Shown piece after piece: positions 1-6,148 of a stretch of DNA of 6,904 nt. Position 1 is the stretch's first letter; every line of letters begins with the position of its first letter. The stretch is taken from assembly GCA_016778825.1 (NCBI GenBank), contig JADHOU010000084.1, forward strand, positions 1 through 6,904, given 5' to 3'. Both the position numbers and the translations under genes were made by a program. Source of the DNA: Candidatus Puniceispirillum sp. Its GTDB lineage: Bacteria; Pseudomonadota; Alphaproteobacteria; Puniceispirillales; Puniceispirillaceae. Below the pieces are notes generated by a model. It searched no databases and was not told where the DNA came from. It saw only the letters and a program-made list of their open reading frames with translations.

Positions 1-1
1 A

Positions 2-163
2 CTTTTTTTTAAAAAAACAATAACGGTTACCGTGGATCACGCCGGTATAGCGCCGGCACATAAAGTTCAACCAGATTTATACCAGCGGTGCAAAATTCAG
101 ATGCAAGTAACGGCGGTTGCGCGCCCCCGCAACCAAATACTCAATAAAATCAACAGTTTCTAG
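2..163 (+). CDS. Possible C-terminal tail of a protein entering from the left edge
   Basis: One frame is open from the left edge for 53 codons and ends in TAG at 161-163, immediately before the terminator stem that begins at 164. The other two plus-strand frames close early. A stop codon abutting an intrinsic terminator is what the end of a gene looks like, which is the main support. The peptide ends in LNKINSF and has no motif I recognise; it is rather basic, with scattered Gln and Cys. Against it, 53 open codons can arise by chance, the segment starts with a T8-A7 run, and it contains two small hairpins (GCCGG/CCGGC near 42-58 and a 7-bp stem at 115-134). It could instead be the 3' part of a structured RNA ending at the same terminator. 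Confidence 0.3.
   Translation, partial: LFFKKTITVTVDHAGIAPAHKVQPDLYQRCKIQMQVTAVARPRNQILNKINSF
115..134 (+). other. Perfect 7-bp hairpin upstream of the terminator
   Basis: GGTTGCG (115-121) and CGCAACC (128-134) are exact reverse complements around a 6-nt loop, CGCCCC. No T-tract follows, so this is not an intrinsic terminator by itself. It lies inside the open frame that ends at 163. It could be part of a structured 3' end, either of a message or of a non-coding RNA. Confidence 0.35.
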
Positions 164-198
164 CCTCGCAAGCCTTCGGGTTTGCGGGGTTTTCTGCG
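164..198 (+). terminator. Rho-independent terminator with UUCG tetraloop
   Basis: CCTCGCAAGCC (164-174) pairs with GGTTTGCGGGG (179-189) across the loop TTCG (175-178), giving an 11-bp stem with two G-U pairs. TTTTCTGCGTTTT follows. The C(UUCG)G tetraloop is exceptionally stable, and the stem plus T-rich tail is a textbook intrinsic terminator on the plus strand. It ends the transcript of whatever lies to the left and insulates the GAF gene from it. Confidence 0.85.
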
Positions 199-475
199 TT
201 TTAGGCCATGCCCCATAGCGCCATACCGTCAGCTTTTCTTCGGTTTATGCGCATTGCTCCCTTTTGGAGGGTCATAACTGACGCATTGCCTGTACCCACC
301 AAATTTGTAATCGGCGTACGATGATGATAGCGTTGCAGAATCGACGGTAAGCGTTTACAATTTTTTTCAGCAGGACAGGCGTTTCGTGCCCGAAAATAGG
401 GAATTAGCAGACTTTTAACAATATTTGGTCGACGCGAACGATTTGCTGAAAGTCTTGGAAAGGTGTTCGATTCTT
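199..475. other. Gene-free stretch before the GAF gene
   Basis: I see no convincing gene here. A 38-codon frame exists at 208-324, but its only AGG lies 2 nt before the ATG, too close to act as a ribosome site. The 8-mer CGCATTGC occurs at 250-257 and again at 282-289, which is weak evidence for a paired binding site. The useful content is the promoter-like pair at 333-361 and the purine-rich GGAAAGG at 457-463 that favours the start at 476. Confidence 0.4.
333..361 (+). promoter_or_regulatory. Candidate sigma-70-type promoter of the GAF gene
   Basis: TTGCAG (333-338) and TACAAT (356-361) are separated by exactly 17 bp. The -10 box matches the consensus at 5 of 6 positions, the -35 box at only 3 of 6. 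Transcription would begin near 368 and leave a leader of about 108 nt before the ATG at 476. It sits downstream of the terminator at 164-198, as expected for a new transcript. The match is modest and could be chance. Confidence 0.35.
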
Positions 476-1330
476 ATGGCTTTAAGTACTATTCCGAAAC
501 CGTCGGTGACTGCCGATGCGCCGATACCCCACAACGAGGAACGCAGGGCGCAAGCTGTTATTAAAACGGGGCTTGTTGATGCACCAAATTCTGATCTATT
601 TCAAATTTACTGTGATCTAGCACGAGATTTAACGGGGTTTGAGCAAGCGAAATTCAGTCTTTTTGACGGCGAGTCGCAATGTTCAATGGCTGGCTCAGGT
701 GTCGACGAGAATTATGAAGTTGGCGCCCGGTCTGACAGGTCAAAATGGAACGTATGTTCCTATGTGTTGTTGGACGTTGAGCCTCTGATCATTGAAGATT
801 TTTATAAAGACCCTGATTGGGCAGAACATCCATATATCAAATCGGGTGATGCGCCGCATGCCTATGCCGGGTTTCCAGTGGTTAACAAAGACAATTATGT
901 TTTGGGCACTTTATGTCTTTTTAATACCGATCCAAAAAAATTATCCGACTCACAAGAGGATCTGATTAAGCGCATAGCCAGAAACATTGCCCATTTGCTC
1001 GATTTACAAGTTGAGCAAAAGAGCCTGACAGCTGAGAAGATTATTAAAGCGGCAGATGTTTTGTCATCCGCAATGAAAAAAGCGAGCCTTGTTGATTTTA
1101 AAAACCTTCTTTTGCTTGAGGCAGGTCTGCCTATTGATGCTGTTGGGGCCTCTCAATTACAGAGTGAGGGTTTTTGCGACATAAGTGAGGGTGTGAAGGT
1201 AACGTTAACTGCCAAAGGCAGGAAACTCATCCAGTCGATGGGCTTAACACCTAAACCGATGAAACGAATTAAGGTAACGGGAGCTGATGCATCCGAGTTA
1301 ATCGACAAAATTTTTGAGGAACTGGACTAG
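476..1330 (+). CDS. GAF-domain sensor-like protein with unassigned C-terminal region
   Basis: Encodes 284 residues, with no signal peptide or membrane segment, so probably cytosolic. An upstream in-frame TTG at 425 has no ribosome site, while the ATG at 476 follows GGAAAGG by 12 nt, so the ATG was chosen. Residues about 37-177 form a GAF domain of the type common in bacterial signalling proteins. Visible landmarks are the opening helix with DLARDLTGF, the SLFDGESQ strand, VCSYVL at 93-98, IIEDFYKDPDW, YAGFPVV at 130-136, LGTLCLFN at 143-150 and the closing LSDSQEDLIKRIARNI helix. GAF domains bind small molecules or act as dimer platforms; no ligand can be read here. No GGDEF, EAL, histidine kinase or sigma-54 domain follows. 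Residues about 185-284 are not recognised; VTLTAKGRKLIQSMGL (242-257) looks like the end of a winged helix, which is a guess. It is probably co-transcribed with the next gene, 2 nt downstream. Confidence 0.85.
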   Translation: MALSTIPKPSVTADAPIPHNEERRAQAVIKTGLVDAPNSDLFQIYCDLARDLTGFEQAKFSLFDGESQCSMAGSGVDENYEVGARSDRSKWNVCSYVLLDVEPLIIEDFYKDPDWAEHPYIKSGDAPHAYAGFPVVNKDNYVLGTLCLFNTDPKKLSDSQEDLIKRIARNIAHLLDLQVEQKSLTAEKIIKAADVLSSAMKKASLVDFKNLLLLEAGLPIDAVGASQLQSEGFCDISEGVKVTLTAKGRKLIQSMGLTPKPMKRIKVTGADASELIDKIFEELD

Positions 1331-1332
1331 CC

Positions 1333-1653
1333 ATGTACGCCAAGGTTTTTAATTTGAAATTTGTCGAGCCAACTGATGCGAAGGTCGCTTCATCATATTT
1401 TGCAGAAAATCTGGCAAAACTCATCCGACCATGCAATATGCAGTCTATGAATATTTCTCTCGGTCGCTGCGGCAGCCTGACGATCACCGTAAAATTCGAC
1501 AGCGGGTCTGATTTGAAGACCTTTGAGTCTCGGTCAAAAGCCGTATTTGATGACATAAAGAGCTCATTTAATTTTATTCAAACCAACTACGCTGGCGTTT
1601 ACATCTATACCTTTGAAGCTGAAAATTCTGCTACTGAAATAACGTTGAACTAA
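1333..1653 (+). CDS. Conserved-looking hypothetical protein, 106 residues
   Basis: I do not recognise this protein. The ATG lies 2 nt after the stop of the GAF gene, with AGGA at 1317-1320 (inside the preceding gene) as a plausible ribosome site, so translational coupling is likely. The protein is soluble, with no signal peptide or membrane segment. The pattern looks alternating alpha/beta: strands around MYAKVFNLKFVE, SMNISLGRCG, SLTITVKFD and GVYIYTFEAE, and helices around VASSYFAENLAKLI and KTFESRSKAVFDDIKSSF. That order would suit a small ferredoxin-like fold, but this is inferred by eye. Two Cys are present (in RPCNM and GRCGS), not arranged as a metal site. Tight pairing with a GAF protein suggests a partner or output role in the same pathway. 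Being open for 106 codons in a coupled position supports it being real. Confidence 0.75.
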   Translation: MYAKVFNLKFVEPTDAKVASSYFAENLAKLIRPCNMQSMNISLGRCGSLTITVKFDSGSDLKTFESRSKAVFDDIKSSFNFIQTNYAGVYIYTFEAENSATEITLN

Positions 1654-1766
1654 CTCAATTAAACCCTGCCGTTTAGCAGCTGAAGATTTTACCGCGTTGT
1701 TGCTTGGGGTGGTTGTATGGCGACAGAGACAGCGTTATCGGGTAATCAAAAGGCAAGAGAGCTAAG
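1654..1766 (+). promoter_or_regulatory. Upstream region of the aminotransferase with ribosome site
   Basis: AGAGAG at 1756-1761 lies 5 nt before the ATG at 1767 and is a good Shine-Dalgarno match that fixes the aminotransferase start. The only hairpin, CTGC/GCAG near the start of the gap, has a 4-bp stem and is too weak to call a terminator. No clear promoter was seen, so read-through from the GAF pair is possible. Confidence 0.5.
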
Positions 1767-1770
1767 ATGA
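1717..1770 (+). other. Possible 17-residue leader ORF overlapping the aminotransferase start
   Basis: ATG at 1717 opens a frame encoding MATETALSGNQKARELR, ending in TGA at 1768-1770. It overlaps the aminotransferase ATG (1767-1769) as ATGA, the typical arrangement for translational coupling. Upstream, GGGGTGG lies close to the start but is only a loose ribosome site. The peptide lacks a run of one amino acid that would suggest attenuation. A frame this short can be chance. Confidence 0.2.
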
Positions 1771-3092
1771 AAAGTCAGTTTGTTTTTCAACGTAATAGCC
1801 GAACAGACCTTCCTGTTGCCAGAGCTGGGGAAGGGTGTTTTCTTTTTGATCAAACTGGTAACGCCTATCTTGATGGCTCAGGTGGCGCGGCAGTATCTTG
1901 CCTAGGCCATTCTGATCTTCATGTGAAAAATGCCATTATTAAACAGGCTGAAAACATCGCTTATGCCCATACATCTTTTTTCACTAGTTCCCCAGCAGAA
2001 GACCTAGCGGCACGTTTGGCCGCATATGCGCCGGGGAATATCAATAGGGTTTATTTGGTATCAAGCGGGTCAGAGGCGATGGAAGCTGCCATTAAATTGG
2101 CCCGCTAATATTTTATTGAAACCGGTCAGTCCAACCGCAAGCATATCATTGCTCGAAAACAAAGTTATCATGGCAATACTCTTGGTGCTTTGGCAGCTGG
2201 GGGAAATCAATGGCGCCGCCGTCAGTTTGAACCTTTGCTGGTTGAAACAAGTCTTATCTCTCCTTGTTACGCATGGCGTTATCAGCGCGACCATGAAAGC
2301 GAAGAGGACTATGGCCTTCGGGTTGCCAATGAATTGGAAGATGAAATCTTACGGCTTGGCCCAGAGCAGGTTATGGCATTTTTGGCTGAACCTGTGGTTG
2401 GCGCAACTGCGGGCGCGCTTTGCCCTGTCCCGGGATATTTAGCCCGCATCAGAGAGATTTGTGATCAATATGGTGTCTTGCTCATTTTTGACGAAGTTAT
2501 GTGTGGAATGGGACGGACAGGGGCACTGTTTGCCGGTGACGTTGATGGCGTCACCCCTGATATTGTGGCGGTTGCCAAAGGCCTAGGGGCTGGCTACCAG
2601 CCTATTGGGGCGATGTTGTGCCAAGATTATATTCATGATGCTATTGAACACGGATCTGGGTTTTTCCAGCATGGTCATACCTATCTTGGTCATCCGATTG
2701 CAGCGGCGGCAGCGAATGCTGTTTTGGATCGGTTGGTGGTTGATGGCCTTGTTGATGACGTGGCGCAAAAAGGCGAATATTTAAAATTGCAGTTAAAGGC
2801 AAAGCTGGGACAACACCCCCATATCGGCAATATCAGAGGCCGAGGGTTGTTCATCGGCATTGAATTTGTCGCATCGCAGGATGATAAAACGCCCTTTGAT
2901 CCTGCTTTGAATGTGGCAGGCAATTTGAAAAAGAATGCCTTTCAATCGGGACTGGTATGTTATCCCGCGCAAGGAACGATTGATGGTAGAACAGGAGACC
3001 ATGTTTTGCTGGCACCGCCGTTTATTATCACCAATGATGAAATGGATATGCTGGTGGATCGGCTGGCTTTGGCGGTAGATATGACCATATGA
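1767..3092 (+). pseudogene. Class III PLP aminotransferase interrupted by an in-frame TAA
   Basis: The reading frame spans 441 codons, the usual length for the aspartate-aminotransferase-family class III (omega/acetylornithine-like) enzymes, but codon 114 is TAA (2106-2108). Both halves are in the same frame with no insertion or deletion, and homology continues directly across the stop as ...KLAR-stop-YFIETGQSN. In family members I recall, a residue such as Gln is usual there, so one CAA-to-TAA change explains it. All key parts remain: GSEA at 101-104 (PLP phosphate), SYHG at 133-136 (ring stacking), D242 in FDEVMCGMGRTG (pyridine nitrogen), K271 in VAKGLGAGYQPIGA (Schiff-base lysine) and the HTYLGHP segment. 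The stop separates the phosphate-binding motif from the lysine, so neither fragment could work alone, and no strong restart site follows. Intact enzymes move an amino group between an amine or amino acid and a keto acid; the substrate is not evident. A sequencing error is the main alternative. Confidence 0.88.
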
Positions 3093-3154
3093 TTGGCAAT
3101 CGGCGGCCCAACCTTTGCCACTGCAACCAATTCATTTATATGATTAAAGCTAAC

Positions 3155-3183
3155 GAGCCGCCTCGGATTTGAGGCGGCTCTTT
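3155..3183 (+). terminator. Rho-independent terminator after the aminotransferase
   Basis: GAGCCGCCTC (3155-3164) and GAGGCGGCTC (3171-3180) form a perfect 10-bp GC-rich stem around the loop GGATTT, followed by a short TTT and then ACATT. The T-tract is brief, but the stem is very strong. It lies 62 nt after the aminotransferase stop and just before the promoter of the transporter, so it separates the two transcripts. Confidence 0.8.
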
Positions 3184-3186
3184 ACA

Positions 3187-3215
3187 TTGATAGACGTCTA
3201 TTGCAACTTGATAAA
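3187..3215 (+). promoter_or_regulatory. Candidate sigma-70-type promoter of the transporter gene
   Basis: TTGATA (3187-3192, 5 of 6 to the -35 consensus) and GATAAA (3210-3215, 4 of 6 to the -10) are spaced by 17 bp. Transcription would start about 3222, only a couple of bases before the ATG at 3224. This fits the absence of any Shine-Dalgarno sequence there and points to a leaderless message, or to use of the later ATG at 3242. Confidence 0.5.
3190..3201. repeat. 12-bp perfect palindrome overlapping the promoter
   Basis: ATAGACGTCTAT is its own reverse complement. It covers the end of the -35 box and the first part of the spacer, the position where a dimeric repressor or activator would bind. 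No regulator gene is visible next to it, so operator function is an inference from position and symmetry. Confidence 0.4.
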
Positions 3216-3223
3216 TTCGCGTA

Positions 3224-4846
3224 ATGCTTAATACTGGTTTTATGAATAGTGGTCTTCATTCGGTTATTCAGGGTCTTTGCGAACTGCCAAAGCAGCTACG
3301 CTGGAGTTATCTTCCGCCCCTTATGGTTTATCTCGCCGCTGGTGTGTCTGGACTAACGGCGATTGTAGGTACTTTTTTTATCAAAGATTATTTGAATTTA
3401 TCTGCTGCATTTTTGGCCAGCCTTGGATTTTGGGCGGGCTTGCCATGGGCGCTAAAAATGCCGCTTGGGCACCTGGTTGATTTGATTTGGAAATACAAGG
3501 CCTATCTCGTTGGCCTTGGTGCGGTGGTAATTGCCGCCAGCCTTTTGATAATGTTCGGGCTGATTGGTCACACCGAATTTATGGCCAGCATCATGCCTGT
3601 TGAAACATGGTTTGTAACCAGTGTTATTTTAGGGCCGGTTGGTTATGTTATTCAGGATGTTGTGGCCGATGCAATGACGGTTGAGGCAGTTCCTGAACAG
3701 GATGAAAATGGCGATGATATCGACCCAGACCAGCTAAAAATTATGCATACCACGATGCAAACCCTTGGCCGGTTTGCCATTATTGGCGGCACGGTTTTGG
3801 TTTCACTTGCCAATGTCATTTTGTTTAATGATGTCGATCGCCTTGATACCGCTGCCCGGATTGATCTTTATGCGAATATCTATCTTTATGCGTTGATCAT
3901 TCCGGCAATCTCGATTGCTGGGGTCATTCTTGCCCGCCTCCAGCACTCTTACCGCAACGCCCGTATACAAAAACTATATCACACCCCCACAAGCCCGCAT
4001 CAACTGCCTGAAATCAACTGGTCAATTCTGCTTGGCAGTTTGGTCTTTGTGATGTTTTCCCTAAGTGTCGGCACATCGGGCATCGGCTATGCACAGGAAA
4101 TTGTCTTTGCTGGATCAGTTGGTATTATCTTGTTTTTAATGAAACGGCTGATGCGCTTTCTTCCGCCTGAAAAACGGCCAATGATTGTTGGAACAGCGAT
4201 CATTATTTTTACCTTTCGGGCAATGCCAAGTCCAGGCCCGGGGCTTACATGGTTTGAAATTGACCAGCTTTTGTTCAATGAACAATTCCTGTCCATCCTC
4301 TCGCTTATTGCATCAATTCTGACCCTTGTTGGCATTATCTTGTTGCGTCCATTTATGGCGAATAATTCGATTGCGCGCATTGTCGTTGTTTTATCCATTG
4401 CTGGTGCTGTGCTGTTTCTGCCAAGTATTGGTATGTATTATGGCCTGCATGAATGGACCGCTGCCTATAGTGGCGGGATTGTTGATGCGAAATTTATTGC
4501 GATTATCAATACCGCTGTCGAATCCCCACTTGGTCAGGTTTCAATGATACCCCTTTTGGTGTGGATTGCGCGGAATGCGCCAGTCCATATGAAGGCAACA
4601 TTTTTTGCGGTTTTTGCGTCATTTACCAATCTGGCGCTTTCGGCGAGCGCACTTGGCACCAAATATCTGAATGAGGTCTTTGTCGTTACACGCGAGGTGA
4701 AGGACAAGTTAAGTGATGCCATTGTCACCACGGCCGATTATTCCGAATTAGGGGTGTTACTCATCACCGTTCTACTCATAACCCTTGTGATGCCTATTGG
4801 AATGGTTATAATCATCCAGAATAGTCATTTTAAAACAATTGATTAG
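3224..4846 (+). CDS. BT1/folate-biopterin-type MFS transporter
   Basis: A 540-residue polytopic inner-membrane protein with roughly 12 hydrophobic segments. It resembles the BT1 (folate-biopterin transporter) branch of the major facilitator superfamily. Visible family features are KDYLNLSAAFLASLGFWAGL into LKMPLGHLVD (54-86), the intramembrane QDVVADAMTVE (144-154), and the C-terminal block ESPLGQVSMIPLLVWIARNA then HMKATFFAVFASFTNLALS (433-473), which matches the conserved late BT1 helices. A charged loop, VPEQDENGDDIDPDQ (156-170), follows the DVVADA motif, and there is a longer loop at about 240-265. Members outside plants and Leishmania carry varied or unknown substrates, so folate transport should not be assumed. 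No ribosome site precedes ATG 3224; a second in-frame ATG at 3242 also lacks one. The gene has its own promoter-like site and lies between the aminotransferase and RidA genes, which suggests import or export of a compound used by that locus. Confidence 0.8.
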   Translation: MLNTGFMNSGLHSVIQGLCELPKQLRWSYLPPLMVYLAAGVSGLTAIVGTFFIKDYLNLSAAFLASLGFWAGLPWALKMPLGHLVDLIWKYKAYLVGLGAVVIAASLLIMFGLIGHTEFMASIMPVETWFVTSVILGPVGYVIQDVVADAMTVEAVPEQDENGDDIDPDQLKIMHTTMQTLGRFAIIGGTVLVSLANVILFNDVDRLDTAARIDLYANIYLYALIIPAISIAGVILARLQHSYRNARIQKLYHTPTSPHQLPEINWSILLGSLVFVMFSLSVGTSGIGYAQEIVFAGSVGIILFLMKRLMRFLPPEKRPMIVGTAIIIFTFRAMPSPGPGLTWFEIDQLLFNEQFLSILSLIASILTLVGIILLRPFMANNSIARIVVVLSIAGAVLFLPSIGMYYGLHEWTAAYSGGIVDAKFIAIINTAVESPLGQVSMIPLLVWIARNAPVHMKATFFAVFASFTNLALSASALGTKYLNEVFVVTREVKDKLSDAIVTTADYSELGVLLITVLLITLVMPIGMVIIIQNSHFKTID

Positions 4847-4976
4847 TGGTTAATCGAAAAAATTATGGTCAAAATTTGTTATTAATTGCCCATCTTCAGT
4901 TTGTTAGATGCTGATCAGAGTGATATCAGAACCCTGAATTTTTCCTTAAAACTTTGCGTTTTAACTTTTCGTCTAT

Positions 4977-5004
4977 TTGTGCCTAAATTCATCAATCTTC
5001 TAAT
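4977..5004 (+). promoter_or_regulatory. Weak candidate promoter of the RidA-DUF1028 pair
   Basis: TTGTGC (4977-4982, 3 of 6) and TCTAAT (4999-5004, 5 of 6) are 16 bp apart. Transcription would begin about 5011, shortly before the ATG at 5027 with GAGACG (5017-5022) as its ribosome site. The 180-bp gap after the transporter has no clear terminator, only a 5-bp stem CTGAT/ATCAG at 4911-4929, so read-through from the transporter gene is also possible. Confidence 0.3.
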
Positions 5005-5026
5005 CCAATGGAAAATGAGACGAAAA

Positions 5027-5449
5027 ATGCCCCATCAACGCATTCGGCCGTTCAATACCAAACAAACATACCCTGAACAGAATTTGGATAATGATTTATG
5101 TCAGGCTGTTGTGACCTGTGGTGGCAAAACAGTTTGGATACGTGGTCAATGTCCACAAAATCTTGATGATGCAAAAAATATCGAAAGCTTAGACCCTTCA
5201 ATGCAAACCCATAAAGTGATGCAGAATATCCGTCAATTGATTATCGAATCAGGTGGTGAGATGGAACATTTGGTTAAGCTCGTTGTCTATATTACAGATA
5301 TCAGGCACCGTGAGGCAATTTACCGTACTATGGGTGATTATATCAAAGGGGTGCATCCAGTATGCACTGGCCTCGTTGTTCAGGCGCTTGCTCGTCCTGA
5401 ATGGCTTGTTGAGATTGACGCTACCGCTGTTATTCCAGGCACAAATTAG
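5027..5449 (+). CDS. RidA/YjgF-family protein lacking the catalytic arginine
   Basis: Encodes 140 residues, close to family length. The frame is open upstream to a TTG at 4886, but the extension is not RidA-like. The ATG at 5027 follows GAGACG and gives the N-terminus MPHQRIRPFNTKQTYPEQ, matching the form I recall for this subgroup. Family landmarks are VWIRGQ (36-41), the helix with VMQNIRQLIIESGGEMEHLVKLVVYITD (split around residues 64-91), the VHPVCTGLVVQALARPEWL segment (109-127) and VEIDATAVIP (128-137). Classical RidA is a trimer that hydrolyses reactive enamines and imines made by PLP enzymes, using an Arg before the last strands and a Glu. Here the Glu is E129, but the Arg position is Cys113 or Thr114, so it falls with the Rid subfamilies that lack it, and imine deaminase activity is doubtful. 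It lies 3 nt upstream of the DUF1028 gene and is almost certainly co-transcribed. Confidence 0.9.
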   Translation: MPHQRIRPFNTKQTYPEQNLDNDLCQAVVTCGGKTVWIRGQCPQNLDDAKNIESLDPSMQTHKVMQNIRQLIIESGGEMEHLVKLVVYITDIRHREAIYRTMGDYIKGVHPVCTGLVVQALARPEWLVEIDATAVIPGTN

Positions 5450-5452
5450 ATT

Positions 5453-6109
5453 ATGACATTCTCAATCGTTGCAAGATGCACAAGAACTGACCAGCTTGGA
5501 ATGGCTGTGTCGTCATCATCACCAGCTGTGGCGGCGCGCTGCGCCCATGCAAAAGCCGGCGTTGGAGTGGTTGCCAGCCAGAATATCACTGACCCACGTC
5601 TAGGGCCCAAAACTTTGCTTGCGATGGCGGAAGGACATAGAGCGCCTGAAGCCGTAAAAATGATTATTAACGCTGCTAAAAATGCTGATTTTCGGCAGTT
5701 GATGGCGGTTGACGCAAGTGGCAGTGCGGCCATTTATTCAGGATCAAAATCGCTTGGCACCCATGCTGATTTTACCTCCCAAAATGCTGCTGCGGCTGGC
5801 AATTTATTGGCTAACTCAAACATCCCAGAAGCAATGGTTACAGCATTTCATCAGGGTACGGGTCATTTGGGCGACCGTTTAATTGATGCAATGCGCGCTG
5901 CATTGGCTCTTGGTGGCGAGGCTGGAGCGCTGCATTCCGCAGGCTTGCTATTGGTTGGTGAACAGGAATGGCCGATGGCTGATTTGCGATGCGATTGGAC
6001 CGAAGATTGCCCTATCGAGGCAGTTGCGGCGGCATGGGATATTTACAAGCCTCAGATGGATGACTACATCGTTCGCGCTCTTGATCCTGCCAGAGCCCCG
6101 AAGTACTAG
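5453..6109 (+). CDS. DUF1028 protein, Ntn-hydrolase-like fold
   Basis: Encodes 218 residues, near the usual length of stand-alone DUF1028 proteins. The N-terminus MTFSIVAR is the family hallmark. GMAVSSSSPAVAARC (16-30), GVGVVASQNITDPRLG (36-51), a leucine-rich helix, RQLMAVDASGSAA (81-93), AGNLLAN (115-121) and a late LGGEAGALHSAGLLLV (153-168) follow the family order. In many members as I recall them, the last block reads more like GGD; here it is GGEAG. No signal peptide is present, so it should be cytosolic. Structures of the family show an N-terminal-nucleophile hydrolase fold, but no reaction is established to my knowledge; amide hydrolysis is the natural guess. It begins 3 nt after the RidA stop without a strong ribosome site, suggesting translational coupling. 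Its stop is 39 bp from the convergent monooxygenase gene. Confidence 0.9.
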   Translation: MTFSIVARCTRTDQLGMAVSSSSPAVAARCAHAKAGVGVVASQNITDPRLGPKTLLAMAEGHRAPEAVKMIINAAKNADFRQLMAVDASGSAAIYSGSKSLGTHADFTSQNAAAAGNLLANSNIPEAMVTAFHQGTGHLGDRLIDAMRAALALGGEAGALHSAGLLLVGEQEWPMADLRCDWTEDCPIEAVAAAWDIYKPQMDDYIVRALDPARAPKY

Positions 6110-6148
6110 GTTCATGGCGATGAGTAGGCAACCATTGTGTGGCACCGA

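Noticed and set aside
208..324. 38-codon frame in the gene-free stretch
   Set aside because: Its only AGG lies 2 nt from the ATG, the peptide has no motif, and this length arises readily by chance.
425..475. TTG start of the GAF gene, 17 codons upstream
   Set aside because: No ribosome site precedes it, while GGAAAGG stands before the ATG at 476; the added residues are not part of the GAF domain.
2106..2108. Programmed recoding of the stop codon
   Set aside because: TAA is not a selenocysteine (TGA) or pyrrolysine (TAG) codon, no special downstream structure is evident, and the flanking genes use TAA, TAG and TGA as ordinary stops.
2026..2442. 138-codon overlapping frame inside the aminotransferase
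   Set aside because: It is a shifted shadow of the conserved aminotransferase frame, with no recognisable features; the real homology is in the frame of 1767.
4087..4398. 103-codon minus-strand frame inside the transporter
   Set aside because: It lies opposite a clear membrane-protein gene whose conserved helices continue through it; the translation has no family features.
4911..4929. CTGAT/ATCAG inverted repeat after the transporter
   Set aside because: The stem is 5 bp, AT-rich and lacks a T-tract, so it is too weak to call a terminator.
4886..5026. N-terminal extension of the RidA gene from a TTG start
   Set aside because: The extra 47 residues have no RidA similarity, the TTG lacks a ribosome site, and the ATG at 5027 has one and gives the family's normal N-terminus and length.
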